64,000 nt of DNA from Tubulanus polymorphus. Its lineage: Eukaryota > Nemertea > Palaeonemertea > Tubulaniformes > Tubulanidae. A program made the position numbers and the translations under genes. Where the stretch lies: NCBI RefSeq assembly GCF_964204645.1, contig NW_027437455.1:38455-102454 (forward strand), in the 5' to 3' direction. Shown piece after piece: positions 17,481-32,379 of the stretch. How positions within the stretch are numbered: position 1 is the stretch's first letter; every line of letters starts with the position of its first letter. The notes beneath the pieces were generated by a model that had not been told where the DNA came from, did no database searches, and saw nothing but the letters and a program-made list of their open reading frames with translations.

Positions 17481-19550
17481 ACGTCTTTCTCGCGCTGAAC
17501 GACGTTTTCGCGTCGAAAAGTGCTTTTCCTGACGATTTGAGCGCTTTTACGCATCGACATTGTCGTTTTTCCGATAGGGGGAATATTTGATACGAAAACG
17601 TCTTTTTTCGCGCTGAACGACGTTTTCGGGTCGAAAAGTGCTTTTCCTGACGATTTGAGCGCTTTTACGCATCGACATTGTCGTTTTTCCGATAGGGGGA
17701 ATATTTGATACGAAAACGTCTTTTCTCGCGCTGAACGACGTTTTCGGGCTCGAAAAGTGCTTTTCCTGACGATTTGAGGCGCTTTTACGCATCGACATTT
17801 TCATTTTTCCGATAGGGGGAATATTTGATACGAAAACGTCTCTTCCCGCGCTGAACGAACGTTTTCGGGTCGAAAAGTGCTTTTCCTGACGATTTGAGCG
17901 CTTTTACGCATCGACATTTTCGTTTTTCGGATAGGGGGAATATTTGATACGAAAACGTCTCTTCCCGCGCTGAACGAACGTTTTCGGGTCGAAAAGTGCT
18001 TTTCCTGGCGATTTGAGCGCTTTTACGCATCGGCATTTTCGTTTTTCGGATAGGGGGAATATTTGATACGAAAACGTCTTTTCTCGCGCTGAACGACGTT
18101 TTCGCGTCGAAAAGTGCTTTTCCTGACGATTTGAGCGCTTTTACGCATCGACATTTTCGTTTTTCGGATAGGGGGAATATTTGATACGAAAACGTCTTTT
18201 CTCGCGCTGAACGACGTTTTCGGGTCGAAAAGTGCTTTTCCTGGCGATTTGAGCGCTTTTACGCATCGACATTTTCGTTTTTCCGATAGGGGGAATATTT
18301 GATACGAAAACGTCTTTTCTCGCGCTGAACGACGTTTTCGCGTCGAAAAGTGCTTTTCCTGACGATTTGAGCGCTTTTACGCATCGACATTGTCGTTTTT
18401 CCGATAGGGGGAATATTTGATACGAAAACGTCTTTTCTCGCGCTGAACGACGTTTTCGGGTCGAAAAGTGCTTTTCCCGACGATTTGAGCGCTTTTACGC
18501 ATCGACATTTTCATTTTTCCGATAGGGGGAATATTTGATACGAAAACGTCTCTTCCCGCGCTGAACGAACGTTTTCGGGTCGAAAAGTGCTTTTCCTGAC
18601 GATTTGAGCGCTTTTACGCATCGACATTTTCGTTTTTTCCGATAGGGGGAATATTTGATACGAAAACGTCTTTTCTCGCGCTGAACGACGTTTTCGCGTC
18701 GAAAAGTGCTTTTCCCGACGATTTGAGCGCTTTTACGCATCGACATTGTCGTTTTTCCGATAGGGGGAATATTTGATACGAAAACGTCTTTTCTCGCGCT
18801 GAACGACGTTTTCGGGTCGAAAAGTGCTTTTCCCGACGATTTGAGCGCTTTTACGCATCGACATTGTCGTTTTTCCGATAGGGGGAATATTTGATTCGAA
18901 AACGTTTTTTCTCGCGCTGACCGACGTTTTCGCGTCGAAAAGTGCTTTTCCTGACGATTTGAGCGCTTTTACGCATCGACATTTTAATTTTTCCGATAGG
19001 GGGAATATTTGATACGAAAACGTCTCTTCCCGCGCTGAACGAACGTTTTCGGGTCGAAAAGTGCTTTTCCTGACGACTTGAGCGCTTTTACGCATCGACA
19101 TTTTCGTTTTTCGGATAGGGGGAATATTTGATACGAAAACGTCTTTTCTCGCGCTGAACGACGTTTTCGCGTCGAAAAGTGCTTTTCCTGACGATTTGAG
19201 CGCTTTTACGCATCGACATTTTCATTTTTCCGATAGGGGGAATATTTGATACGAAAACGTCTCTTCCCGCGCTGAACGAACGTTTTCGGGTCGAAAAGTG
19301 CTTTTCCTGACGATTTGAGCGCTTTTACGCATCGACATTTACGTTTTTCGGATAGGGGGAATATTTGATACGAAAACGTCTTTTCTCCCGCTGAACGACG
19401 TTTTCGCGTCGAAAAGTGCTTTTCCTGACGATTTGAGCGCTTTTACGCATCGACATTGTCGTTTTTCCGACAGGGGGAATATTTGATACGAAAACGTCTT
19501 TTCTCGCGCTGAACGACGTTTTCGGGTCGAAAAGTGCTTTTCCTGACGAT

Positions 19551-22500
19551 TTGAGCGCTTTTACGCATCGACATTGTCGTTTTTCCGATAGGGGGAATAT
19601 TTGATACGAAAACGTCTTTTCTCGCGCTGAACGACGTTTTCGCGTCGAAAAGTGCTTTTCCTGACGATTTGAGCGCTTTTACGCATCGACATTGTCGTTT
19701 TTCTGATAGGGGGAATATTTGATACGAAAACGTCTTTTCTCGCGCTGAACGACGTTTTCGCGTCGAAAAGTGCTTTTCCTGACGATTTGAGCGCTTTTAC
19801 GCATCGACATTTTCATTTTTCCGATAGGGGGAATATTTGATACGAAAACGTCTTTTCTCGCGCTGAACGACGTTTTCGGGTCGAAAAGTGCTTTTCCTGA
19901 CGATTTGAGCGCTTTTACGCATCGACATTGTCGTTTTTCCGATAGGGGGAATATTTGATACGAAAACGTCTTTTCTCGCGCTGAACGACGTTTTCGCGTC
20001 GAAAAGTGCTTTTCCTGACGATTTGAGCGCTTTTACGCATCGACATTGTCGTTTTTCCGATAGGGGGAATATTTGATACGAAAACGTCTTTTCTCGCGCT
20101 GAACGACGTTTTCGGGTCGAAAAGTGCTTTTCCTGACGATTTGAGCGCTTTTACGCATCGACATTTTCGTTTTTCCGATAGGGGGAATATTTGATACGAA
20201 AACGTCTTTTCTCGCGCTGAACGACGTTTTCGCGTCGAAAAGTGCTTTTCCTGACGATTTGAGCGCTTTTACGCATCGACATTGTCGTTTTTCTGATAGG
20301 GGGAATATTTGATACGAAAACGTCTTTTCTCGCGCATAACGACGTTTTCGGGTCGAAAAGTGCTTTTCCTGACGATTTGAGCGCTTTTACGCATCGACAT
20401 TGTCGTTTTTCCGATAGGGGGAATATTTGATACGAAAACGTCTTTTCTCGCGCTGAACGACGTTTTCGCGTCGAAAAGTGCTTTTCCCGACGATTTGAGC
20501 GCTTTTACGCATCGACATTTTCATTTTTCCGATAGGGGGAATATTTGATACAAAAACGTCTCTTCCCGCGCTGAACGAACGTTTTCGGGTCGAAAAGTGA
20601 TTTTCCTGACGATTTGAGCGCTTTTACGCATCGACATTTTCGTTTTTCGGATAGGGGGAATATTTGATACGAAAACGTCTTTTCTCGCGCTTAACGACGT
20701 TTTCGCGTCGAAAAGTGCTTTTCCTGACGATTTGAGCGCTTTTACGCATCGACATTTTCATTTTTCCGATAGGGGGAATATTTGATACGAAAACGTCTCT
20801 TCTCGCGCTGAACGAACGTTTTCGGGTCGAAAAGTGCTTTTCCTGACGATTTGAGCGCTTTTACGCATCGACATTTTCGTTTTTCGGATAGGGGGAACAT
20901 TTGATACGAAAACGTCTTTTCTCCCGCTGAACGACGTTTTCGCGTCGAAAAGTGCTTTTCCTGACGATTTGAGCGCTTTTACGCATCGACATCGTCGTTT
21001 TTCCGATAGGGGGAATATTTGATACGAAAACGTCTTTTCTCGCGCTGAACGACGTTTTCGGGTCGAAAAGTGCTTTTCCTGACGATTTGAGCGCTTTTAC
21101 GCATCGACATTGTCGTTTTTCCGATAGGGGGAATATTTGATACGAAAACGTCTTTTCTCGCGCTGAACGACGTTTTCGGGTCGAAAAGTGCTTTTCCTGA
21201 CGATTTGAGCGCTTTTACGCATCGACATTTTCATTTTTCCGATAGGGGGAATATTTGATACGAAAACGTCTCTTCCCGCGCTGAACGAATGTTTTCGGGT
21301 CGAAAAGTGCTTTTCCTGACGATTTGAGCGCTTTTACGCATCGTCATTTTCGTTTTTCGGATAGGGGGAATATTTGATACGAAAACGTCTTTTCTCGCGC
21401 TGAACGACGTTTTCGGGTCGAAAAGTGCTTTTCCTGGCGATTTGAGCGCTTTTACGCATCGACATTTTCGTTTTTCCGATAGGGGGAATATTTGATACGA
21501 AAACGTCTTTTCTCGCGCTGAACGACGTTTTCGCGTCGAAAAGTGCTTTCCTGACGATTTGTGCGATTTTACGCATCGACATTGTCGTTTTTCCGATAGG
21601 GGGAATATTTGATACGAAAACGTCTTTTCTCGCGCTGAACGACGTTTTCGCGTCGAAAAGTGCTTTTCCTGACGATTTGAGCGCTTTTACGCATCGACAT
21701 TTTCATTTTACCGATAGGGGGATTATTTGATACGAAAACGTCTCTTCCCGCGCTGAACGAACGTTTTCGGGTCGAAAAGTGCTTTTCCTGACGATTTGAG
21801 CGCTTTTACGCATCGACATTTTCGTTTTTCGGATAGGGGGAATATTTGATACGAAAACGTCTTTTCTCGCGCTGAACGACGTTTTCGCGTCGAAAAGTGC
21901 TTTCCTGACGATTTGTGCGATTTTACGCATCGACATTGTCGTTTTTCCGATAGGGGGAATATTTGATACGAAAACGTCTTTTCTCGCGCTGAACGACGTT
22001 TTCGCGTCGAAAAGTGCTTTTCCTGACGATTTGAGCGCTTTTACGCATCGACATTGTCGTTTTTCCGATAGGGGGAATATTTGATACGAAAACGTCTTTT
22101 CTCGCGCTGAACGACGTTTTCGCGTCGAAAAGTGCTTTTCCTGACGATTTGAGCGCTTTTACGCATCGACATTTTCATTTTTCCGATAGGGGGAATATTT
22201 GATACGAAAACGTCTTTTCTCGCGCTGAACGACGTTTTCGGGTCGAAAAGTGCTTTTCCTGACGATTTGAGCGCTTTTACGCATCGACATTGTCGTTTTT
22301 CCGATAGGGGGAATATTTGATACGAAAACGTCTTTTCTCGCGCTGAACGACGTTTTCGCGTCGAAAAGTGCTTTTCCTGACGATTTGAGCGCTTTTACGC
22401 ATCGACATTGTCGTTTTTCCGATAGGGGGAATATTTGATACGAAAACGTCTTTTCTCGCGCTGAAAGACGTTTTCGGGTCGAAAAGTGCTTTTCCTGACG

Positions 22501-24274
22501 ATTTGAGCGCTTTTACGCATCGACATTTTCGTTTTTCGGATAGGGGGAATATTTGATACGAAAACGTCTTTTCTCGCGCTAAACGACGTTTTCGCGTCGA
22601 AAAGTGCTTTTCCTGACGATTTGAGCGCTTTTACGCATCGACATTGTCGTTTTTCTGATAGGGGGAATATTTGATACGAAAACGTCTTTTCTCGCGCATA
22701 ACGACGTTTTCGGGTCGAAAAGTGCTTTTCCTGACGATTTGAGCGCTTTTACGCATCGACATTGTCGTTTTTCCGATAGGGGGAATATTTGATACGAAAA
22801 CGTCTTTTCTCGCGCTGAACGACGTTTTCGCGTCGAAAAGTGCTTTTCCCGACGATTTGAGCGCTTTTACGCATCGACATTTTCATTTTTCCGATAGGGG
22901 GAATATTTGATACAAAAACGTCTCTTCCCGCGCTGAACGAACGTTTTCGGGTCGAAAAGTGCTTTTCCTGACGATTTGAGCGCTTTTACGCATCGACATT
23001 TTCGTTTTTCGGATAGGGGGAATATTTGATACGAAAACGTCTTTTCTCGCGCTTAACGACGTTTTCGCGTCGAAAAGTGCTTTTCCTGACGATTTGAGCG
23101 CTTTTACGCATCGACATTTTCATTTTTCCGATAGGGGGAATATTTGATACGAAAACGTCTCTTCTCGCGCTGAACGAACGTTTTCGGGTCGAAAAGTGCT
23201 TTTCCTGACGATTTGAGCGCTTTTACGCATCGACATTTTCGTTTTTCGGATAGGGGGAACATTTGATACGAAAACGTCTTTTCTCCCGCTGAACGACGTT
23301 TTCGCGTCGAAAAGTGCTTTTCCTGACGATTTGAGCGCTTTTACGCATCGACATTGTCGTTTTTCCGATAGGGGGAATATTTGATACGAAAACGTCTTTT
23401 CTCGCGCTGAACGACGTTTTCGGGTCGAAAAGTGCTTTTCCTGACGATTTGAGCGCTTTTACGCATCGACATTGTCGTTTTTCCGATAGGGGGAATATTT
23501 GATACGAAAACGTCTTTTCTCGCGCTGAACGACATTTTCGGGTCGAAAAGTGCTTTTCCTGACGATTTGAGCGCTTTTACGCATCGACATTTTCATTTTT
23601 CCGATAGGGGGAATATTTGATACGAAAACGTCTCTTCCCGCGCTGAACGAATGTTTTCGGGTCGAAAAGTGCTTTTCCTGACGATTTGAGCGCTTTTACG
23701 CATCGTCATTTTCGTTTTTCGGATAGGGGGAATATTTGATACGAAAACGTCTTTTCTCGCGCTGAACGACGTTTTCGGGTCGAAAAGTGCTTTTCCTGGC
23801 GATTTGAGCGCTTTTACGCATCGACATTTTCGTTTTTCCGATAGGGGGAATATTTGATACGAAAACGTCTTTTCTCGCGCTGAACGACGTTTTCGCGTCG
23901 AAAAGTGCTTTCCTGACGATTTGTGCGATTTTACGCATCGACATTGTCGTTTTTCCGATAGGGGGAATATTTGATACGAAAACGTCTTTTCTCGCGCTGA
24001 ACGACGTTTTCGCGTCGAAAAGTGCTTTTCCTGACGATTTGAGCGCTTTTACGCATCGACATTTTCATTTTACCGATAGGGGGATTATTTGATACGAAAA
24101 CGTCTCTTCCCGCGCTGAACGAACGTTTTCGGGTCGAAAAGTGCTTTTCCTGACGATTTGAGCGCTTTTACGCATCGACATTTTCGTTTTTCGGATAGGG
24201 GGAATATTTGATACGAAAACGTCTTTTCTCGCGCTGAACGACGTTTTCGCGTCGAAAAGTGCTTTCCTGACGAT
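19551..24274. repeat. Tandem higher-order repeat of 2362 bp (20 monomers), two copies
   Basis: Rare variants recur exactly 2362 bp apart: CGCGCATAAC at 20331 and 22693; CAAAAACGTC at 20551 and 22913; ACATTTTCAT at 19807 and 22169; and the truncated TGCTTTCCTGACG units near 21545 and 23907. The outer borders are approximate. Confidence 0.75.
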
Positions 24275-24899
24275 TTGAGCGCTTTTACGCATCGACATTT
24301 TCGTTTTTCGGATAGGGGGAATATTTGATACGAAAACGTCTTTTCTCGCGCTGAACGACGTTTTCGGGTCGAAAAGTGCTTTTCCTGGCGATTTGAGCGC
24401 TTTTACGCATCGACATTTTCGTTTTTCCGATAGGGGGAATATTTGATACGAAAACGTCTTTTCTCGCGCTGAACGACGTTTTCGGGTCGAAAAGTGCTTT
24501 TCCTGGCGATTTGAGCGCTTTTACGCATCGACATTTTCGTTTTTCCGATAGGGGGAATATTTGATACGAAAACGTCTTTTCTCGCGCTGAACGACGTTTT
24601 CGCGTCGAAAAGTGCTTTCCTGACGATTTGAGCGATTTTACGCATCGACATTGTCGTTTTTCCGATAGGGGGAATATTTGGTACGAAAACGTCTTTTCTC
24701 GCGCTGAACGACGTTTTCGGGTCGAAAAGTGCTTTTCCTGACGATTTGAGCGCTTTTACGCATCGACATTTTCGTTTTTCCGATAGGGGGAATATTTGAT
24801 ACGAAAACGTCTCTTCCCGCGCTGAACGAATGTTTTCGGGTCGAAAAGTGCTTTTCCTGACGATTTGAGCGCTTTTACGCATCGTCATTTTCGTTTTTC

Positions 24900-27800
24900 G
24901 GATAGGGGGAATATTTGATACGAAAACGTCTTTTCTCGCGCTGAACGACGTTTTCGGGTCGAAAAGTGCTTTTCCTGACGATTTGAGCGCTTTTACGCAT
25001 CGACATTGTCGTTTTTCCGATAGGGGGAATATTTAATACGAAAACGTCTTTTCTCGCGCTGAACGACGTTTTCGGGTCGAAAAGTGCTTTTCCCAACGAT
25101 TTGAGCGCTTTTACGCATCGACATTGTCGTTTTTCCGATAGGGGGAATATTTGATACGAAAACGTCTTTTCTCGCGCTGAACGACGTTTTCGGGTCGAAA
25201 AGTGCTTTTCCCGACGATTTGAGCGCTTTTACGCATCGACATTGTCGTTTTTCCGATAGGGGGAATATTTGATACGAAAACGTCTTTTCTCGCGCTGAAC
25301 GACGTTTTCGGGTCGAAAAGTGCTTTTCCCGACGATTTGAGCGCTTTTACGCATCGACATTGTCGTTTTTCCGATAGGGGGAATATTTGATACGAAAACG
25401 TCTTTTCTCGCGCTGAACGACGTTTTCGCGTCGAAAAGTGCTTTTCCTGACGATTTGAGCGCTTTTACGCATCGACATTGTCGTTTTTCCGATAGGGGGA
25501 ATATTTGATACGAAAACGTCTTTTCTCGCGCTGAACGACGTTTTCGGGTCGAAAAGTGATTTTCCTGACGATTTGAGCGCTTTTACGCATCGACATTGTC
25601 GTTTTTCCGATAGGGGGAATATTTGATACGAAAACGTCTTTTCTCGCGCTGAACGACGTTTTCGCGTCGAAAAGTGCTTTTCCTGACGATTTGAGCGCTT
25701 TTACGCATCGACATTTTCATTTTTCCGATAGGGGGAATATTTGATACGAAAACGTCTCTTCCCGCGCTGAACGAACGTTTTCGGGTCGAAAAGTGCTTTT
25801 CCTGACGATTTGAGCGCTTTTACGCATCGACATTTTCGTTTTTCTGATAGGGGGAATATTTGATACGAAAACGTCTTTTCTCGCGCTGAACGAACGTTTT
25901 CGGGTCGAAAAGTGCTTTTCCTGACGATTTGAGCGCTTTTACGCATCGACATTTTCGTTTTTCGGATAGGGGGAATATTTGATACGAAAACGTCTTTTCT
26001 CGCGCTGAACGACGTTTTCGCGTCGAAAAGTGCTTTTCCTGACGATTTGAGCGCTTTTACGCATCGACATTTTCGTTTTTCGGATAGGGGGAATATTTGA
26101 TACGAAAACGTCTTTTCTCGCGCTGAACGACGTTTTCGGGTCGAAAAGTGCTTTTCCTGGCGATTTGAGCGCTTTTACGCATCGACATTTTCGTTTTTCC
26201 GATAGGGGGAATATTTGATACGAAAACGTCTTTTCTCGCGCTGAACGACGTTTTCGCGTCGAAAAGTGCTTTTCCTGACGATTTGAGCGCTTTTACGCAT
26301 CGACATTTTCGTTTTTCCGATAGGGGGAATATTTGATACGAAAACGTCTTTTCTCGCGCTGAACGACGTTTTCGCGTCGAAAAGTGCTTTTCCTGACGAT
26401 TTGAGCGCTTTTACGCATCGACATTGTCGTTTTTCCGATAGGGGGAATATTTGATACGAAAACGTCTTTTCTCGCGCTGAACGACGTTTTCGGGTCGAAA
26501 AGTGCTTTTCCTGACGATTTGAGCGCTTTTACGCATCGACATTGTCGTTTTTCCGATAGGGGGAATATTTGATACGAAAACGTCTTTTCTCGCGCTGAAC
26601 GACGTTTTCGGGTCGAAAAGTGCTTTTCCTGACGATTTGAGCGCTTTTACGCATCGACATTTTCATTTTTCCGGTAGGGGGAATATTTGATACGAAAACG
26701 TCTTTTCTCGCGCTGAACGACGTTTTCGGGTCGAAAAGTGCTTTTCCTGACGATTTGAGCGCTTTTACGCATCGACATTTTCATTTTTCCGATAGGGGGA
26801 ATATTTGATACGAAAACGTCTCTTCCCGCGCTGAACGAATGTTTCCGGGTCGAAAAGTGCTTTTCCTGACGATTTGAGCGCTTTTACGCATCGTCATTTT
26901 CGTTTTTCGGATAGGGGGAATATTTGATACGAAAACGTCTTTTCTCGCGCTGAACGACGTTTTCGGGTCGAAAAGTGCTTTTCCTGACGATTTGAGCGCT
27001 TTTACGCATCGACATTTTCGTTTTTCCGATAGGGGGAATATTTGATACGAAAACGTCTTTTCTCGCGCTGAACGACGTTTTCGGGTCGAAAAGTGCTTTT
27101 CCTGACGATTTGAGCGCTTTTACGCATCGACATTATCGTTTTTCCGATAGGGGGAATATTTGATACGAAAACGTCTTTTCTCGCGCTGAACGACGTTTTC
27201 GGGTCGAAAAGTGCTTTTCCTGACGATTTGAGCGCTTTTACGCATCGACATTGTCGTTTTTCCGATAGGGGGAATATTTGATACGAAAACGTCTTTTCTC
27301 GCGCTGAACGACGTTTTCGGGTCGAAAAGTGCTTTTCCCGACGATTTGAGCGCTTTTACGCATCGACATTGTCGTTTTTCCGATAGGGGGAATATTTGAT
27401 ACGAAAACGTCTTTTCTCGCGCTGAACGACGTTTTCGGGTCGAAAAGTGCTTTTCCTGACGATTTGAGCGCTTTTACGCATCGACATTTTCATTTTTCCG
27501 GTAGGGGGAATATTTGATACGAAAACGTCTTTTCTCGCGCTGAACGACGTTTTCGGGTCGAAAAGTGCTTTTCCTGACGATTTGAGCGCTTTTACGCATC
27601 GACATTTTCATTTTTCCGATAGGGGGAATATTTGATACGAAAACGTCTCTTCCCGCGCTGAACGAATGTTTCCGGGTCGAAAAGTGCTTTTCCTGACGAT
27701 TTGAGCGCTTTTACGCATCGTCATTTTCGTTTTTCGGATAGGGGGAATATTTGATACGAAAACGTCTTTTCTCGCGCTGAACGACGTTTTCGGGTCGAAA

Positions 27801-30560
27801 AGTGCTTTTCCTGCCGATTTGAGCGCTTTTACGCATCGACATTTTCATTTTTCCGATAGGGGGAATATTTGATACGAAAACGTCTCTTCCCGCGCTGAAC
27901 GAATGTTTTCGGGTCGAAAAGTGCTTTTCCTGACGATTTGAGCGCTTTTACGCATCGTCATTTTCGTTTTTCGGATAGGGGGAATATTTGATACGAAAAC
28001 GTCTTTTCTCGCGCTGAACGACGTTTTCGGGTCGAAAAGTGCTTTTCCTGGCGATTTGAGCGCTTTTACGCATCGACATTTTCGTTTTTCCGATAGGGGG
28101 AATATTTGATACGAAAACGTCTTTTCTCGCGCTGAACGACGTTTTCGCGTCGAAAAGTGCTTTCCTGACGATTTGTGCGATTTTACGCATCGACATTGTC
28201 GTTTTTCCGATAGGGGGAATATTTGATACGAAAACGTCTTTTCTCGCGCTGAACGACGTTTTCGCGTCGAAAAGTGCTTTTCCTGACGATTTGAGCGCTT
28301 TTACGCATCGACATTTTCATTTTACCGATAGGGGGATTATTTGATAGGAAAACGTCTCTTCCCGCGCTGAACGAACGTTTTCGGGTCGAAAAGTGCTTTT
28401 CCTGACGATTTGAGCGCTTTTACGCATCGACATTTTCGTTTTTCGGATAGGGGGAATATTTGATACGAAAACGTCTTTTCTCGCGCTGAACGACGTTTTC
28501 GCGTCGAAAAGTGCTTTCCTCACGATTTGAGCGCTTTTACGCATCGACATTGTCGTTTGTCCGATAGGGGGAATATTTGATACGAAAACGTCTTTTCACG
28601 CGCTGAACGACGTTTTCGCGTCGAAAAGTGCTTTTCCTGACGATTTGAGCGCTTTTACGCATCGACATTTTCGTTTTTCCGATAGGGGGAATATTTGATA
28701 CGAAACGTCTTTTCTCGCGCTGAACGAACGTTTTCGGGTCGAAAAGTGCTTTTCCTGACGATTTGAGCGCTTTTACGCATCGACATTGTCGTTTTTCGGA
28801 TAGGGGGAATATTTGATACGAAAACGTCTTTTCTCGCGCTGAACGACGTTTTCGGGTCGAAAAGTGCTTTCCTGACGATTTGAGCGCTTTTACGCATCGA
28901 CATTGTCGTTTTTCCGATAGGGGGGAATATTTATACGAAAACGTCTTTTCTCGCGCTGAACGACGTTTTCGCGTCGAAAAGTGCTTTTCCTGACGATTTG
29001 AGCGCTTTTACGCATCGACATTTTCGTTTTTCGGATAGGGGGAATATTTGATACGAAAACGTCTTTTCTCGCGCTGAACGACGTTTTCGCGTCGAAAAGT
29101 GCTTTTCCTGACGATTTGAGCGCTTCTACGCATCGACATTTCGTTTTTCCGATAGGGGGAATATTTGATACGAAAACGTCTTTTCCCGCGCTGAACGACG
29201 TTTTCGGGTCGAAAAGTGCTTTTCCTGACGATTTGAGCGCTTTTACGCATCGACATTGTCGTTTTTCGGATAGGGGGAATATTTGATACGAAAACGTCTT
29301 TTCTCGCGCTGAACGACGTTTTCGGGTCGAAAAGTGCTTTTCCTGACGATTTGAGCGCTTTTACGCATCGACATTGTCGTTTTTCCGATAGGGGGAATAT
29401 TTAATACGAAAACGTCTTTTCTCGCGCTGAACGACGTTTTCGGGTCGAAAAGTGCTTTTCCCAACGATTTGAGCGCTTTTACGCATCGACATTGTCGTTT
29501 TTCCGATAGGGGGAATATTTGATACGAAAACGTCTTTTCTCGAGCTGAACGACGTTTTCGGGTCGAAAAGTGCTTTTCCCGACGATTTGAGCGCTTTTAC
29601 GCATCGACGTTGTCGTTTTTCCGATAGGGGGAATATTTGATACGAAAACGTCTTTTCTCGCGCTGAACGACGTTTTCGGGTCGAAAAGTGCTTTTCCCGA
29701 CGATTTGAGCGCTTTTACGCATCGACATTGTCGTTTTTCCGATAGGGGGAATATTTGATACGAAAACGTCTTTTCTCGCGCTGAACGACGTTTTCGCGTC
29801 GAAAAGTGCTTTTCCTGACGATTTGAGCGCTTTTACGCATCGACATTGTCGTTTTTCCGATAGGGGGAATATTTGATACGAAAACGTCTTTTCTCGCGCT
29901 GAACGACGTTTTCGGGTCGAAAAGTGCTTTTCCTGACGATTTGAGCGCTTTTACGCATCGACATTGTCGTTTTTCCGATAGGGGGAATATTTGATACGAA
30001 AACGTCTCTTCCCGCGCTGAACGAACGTTTTCGGGTCGAAAAGTGCTTTTCCTGACGATTTGAGCGCTTTTACGCATCGACATTTTCGTTTTTCTGATAG
30101 GGGGAATATTTGATACGAAAAACGTCTTTTCTCGCGCTGAACGAACGTTTTCGGGTCGAAAAGTGCTTTTCCTGACGATTTGAGCGCTTTTACGCATCGA
30201 CATTTTCGTTTTTCGGATAGGGGGAATATTTGATACGAAAACGTCTTTTCTCGCGCTGAACGACGTTTTCGCGTCGAAAAGTGCTTTTCCTGACGATTTG
30301 AGCGCTTTTACGCATCGACATTTTCGTTTTTCGGATAGGGGGAATATTTGATACGAAAACGTCTTTTCTCGCGCTGAACGACGTTTTCGGGTCGAAAAGT
30401 GCTTTTCCTGGCGATTTGAGCGCTTTTACGCATCGACATTTTCGTTTTTCCGATAGGGGGAATATTTGATACGAAAACGTCTTTTCTCGCGCTGAACGAC
30501 GTTTTCGCGTCGAAAAGTGCTTTTCCTGACGATTTGAGCGCTTTTACGCATCGACATTGT
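24900..30560. repeat. Longer-range satellite duplication, offset about 4368 bp
   Basis: The rare variant ATTTAATACG occurs at 25031 and 29399 (4368 bp apart, 37 monomers). Neighbouring rare units follow in the same order, including the TTTTCTGATAGG unit near 25843 and its copy near 30092. Nested inside, the TTTTCCGGTAGG variant recurs at 26671 and 27498 (827 bp, 7 monomers), and again at 30804. Borders are approximate. Confidence 0.6.
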
Positions 30561-32379
30561 CGTTTTTCCGATAGGGGGAATATTTGATACGAAAACGTCT
30601 TTTCTCGCGCTGAACGACGTTTTCGGGTCGAAAAGTGCTTTTCCCGACGATTTGAGCGCTTTTACGCATCGACATTGTCGTTTTTCCGATAGGGGGAATA
30701 TTTGATACGAAAACGTCTTTTCTCGCGCTGAACGACGTTTTCGGGTCGAAAAGTGCTTTTCCTGACGATTTGAGCGCTTTTACGCATCGACATTTTCATT
30801 TTTCCGGTAGGGGGAATATTTGATACGAAAACGTCTTTTCTCGCGCTGAACGACGTTTTCGGGTCGAAAAGTGCTTTTCCTGACGATTTGAGCGCTTTTA
30901 CGCATCGACATTTTCATTTTTCCGATAGGGGGAATATTTGATACGAAAACGTCTCTTCCCGCGCTGAACGAATGTTTCCGGGTCGAAAAGTGCTTTTCCT
31001 GACGATTTGAGCGCTTTTACGCATCGTCATTTTCGTTTTTCGGATAGGGGGAATATTTGATACGAAAACGTCTTTTCTCGCGCTGAACGACGTTTTCGGG
31101 TCGAAAAGTGCTTTTCCTGGCGATTTGAGCGCTTTTACGCATCGACATTTTCGTTTTTCCGATAGGGGGAATATTTGATACGAAAACGTCTTTTCTCGCG
31201 CTGAACGACGTTTTCGCGTCGAAAAGTGCTTTCCTGACGATTTGAGCGATTTTACGCATCGACATTGTCGTTTTTCCGATAGGGGGAATATTTGATACGA
31301 AAACGTCTTTTCTCGCGCTGAACGACGTTTTCGCGTCGAAAAGTGCTTTTCCTGACGATTTGAGCGCTTTTACGCATCGACATTTTCATTTTTCCGATAG
31401 GGGGATTATTTGATACGAAAACGTCTCTTCCCGCGCTGAACGAACGTTTTCGGGTCGAAAAGTGCTTTTCCTGACGATTTGAGCGCTTTTACGCATCGAC
31501 ATTTTCGTTTTTCGGATAGGGGGAATATTTGATACGAAAACGTCTTTTCTCGCGCTGAACGACGTTTTCGCGTCGAAAAGTGCTTTTCCTGGCGATTTGA
31601 GCGCATTACGCATCGACATTTTCGTTTTTCCGATAGGGGGAATATTTGATACGAAAACGTCTTTTCTCGCGCTGAACGACGTTTTCGCGTCGAAAAGTGC
31701 TTTTCCTGACGATTTGAGCGCTTTTACGCATCGACATTGTCGTTTTTCCGATAGGGGGAATATTTGATACGAAAACGTCTTTTCTCGCGCTGAACGACGT
31801 TTTCGGGTCGAAAAGTGCTTTTCCCGACGATTTGAGCGCTTTTACGCATCGACATTGTCGTTTTTCCGATAGGGGGAATATTTGATACGAAAACGTCTTT
31901 TCTCGCGCTGAACGACGTTTTCGCGTCGAAAAGTGCTTTTCCTGACGATTTGAGCGCTTTTACGCATCGACATTTTCATTTTTCCGATAGGGGGAATATT
32001 CGATACGAAAACGTCTCTTCCCGCGCTGAACGAACGTTTTCGGGTCGAAAAGTGCTTTTCCTGACGATTTGAGCGCTTTTACGCATCGACATTTTCGTTT
32101 TTCCGATAGGGGGAATATTTGATACGAAAACGTCTTTTCTCGCGCTGAACGACGTTTTCGCGTCGAAAAGTGCTTTTCCCGACGATTTGAGCGCTTTTAC
32201 GCATCGACATTGTCGTTTTTCCGATAGGGGGAATATTTGATACGAAAACGTCTTTTCTCGCGCTGAACGACGTTTTCGGGTCGAAAAGTGCTTTTCCCGA
32301 CGATTTGAGCGCTTTTACGCATCGACATTGTCGTTTTTCCGATAGGGGGAATATTTGATACGAAAACGTCTTTTCTCGC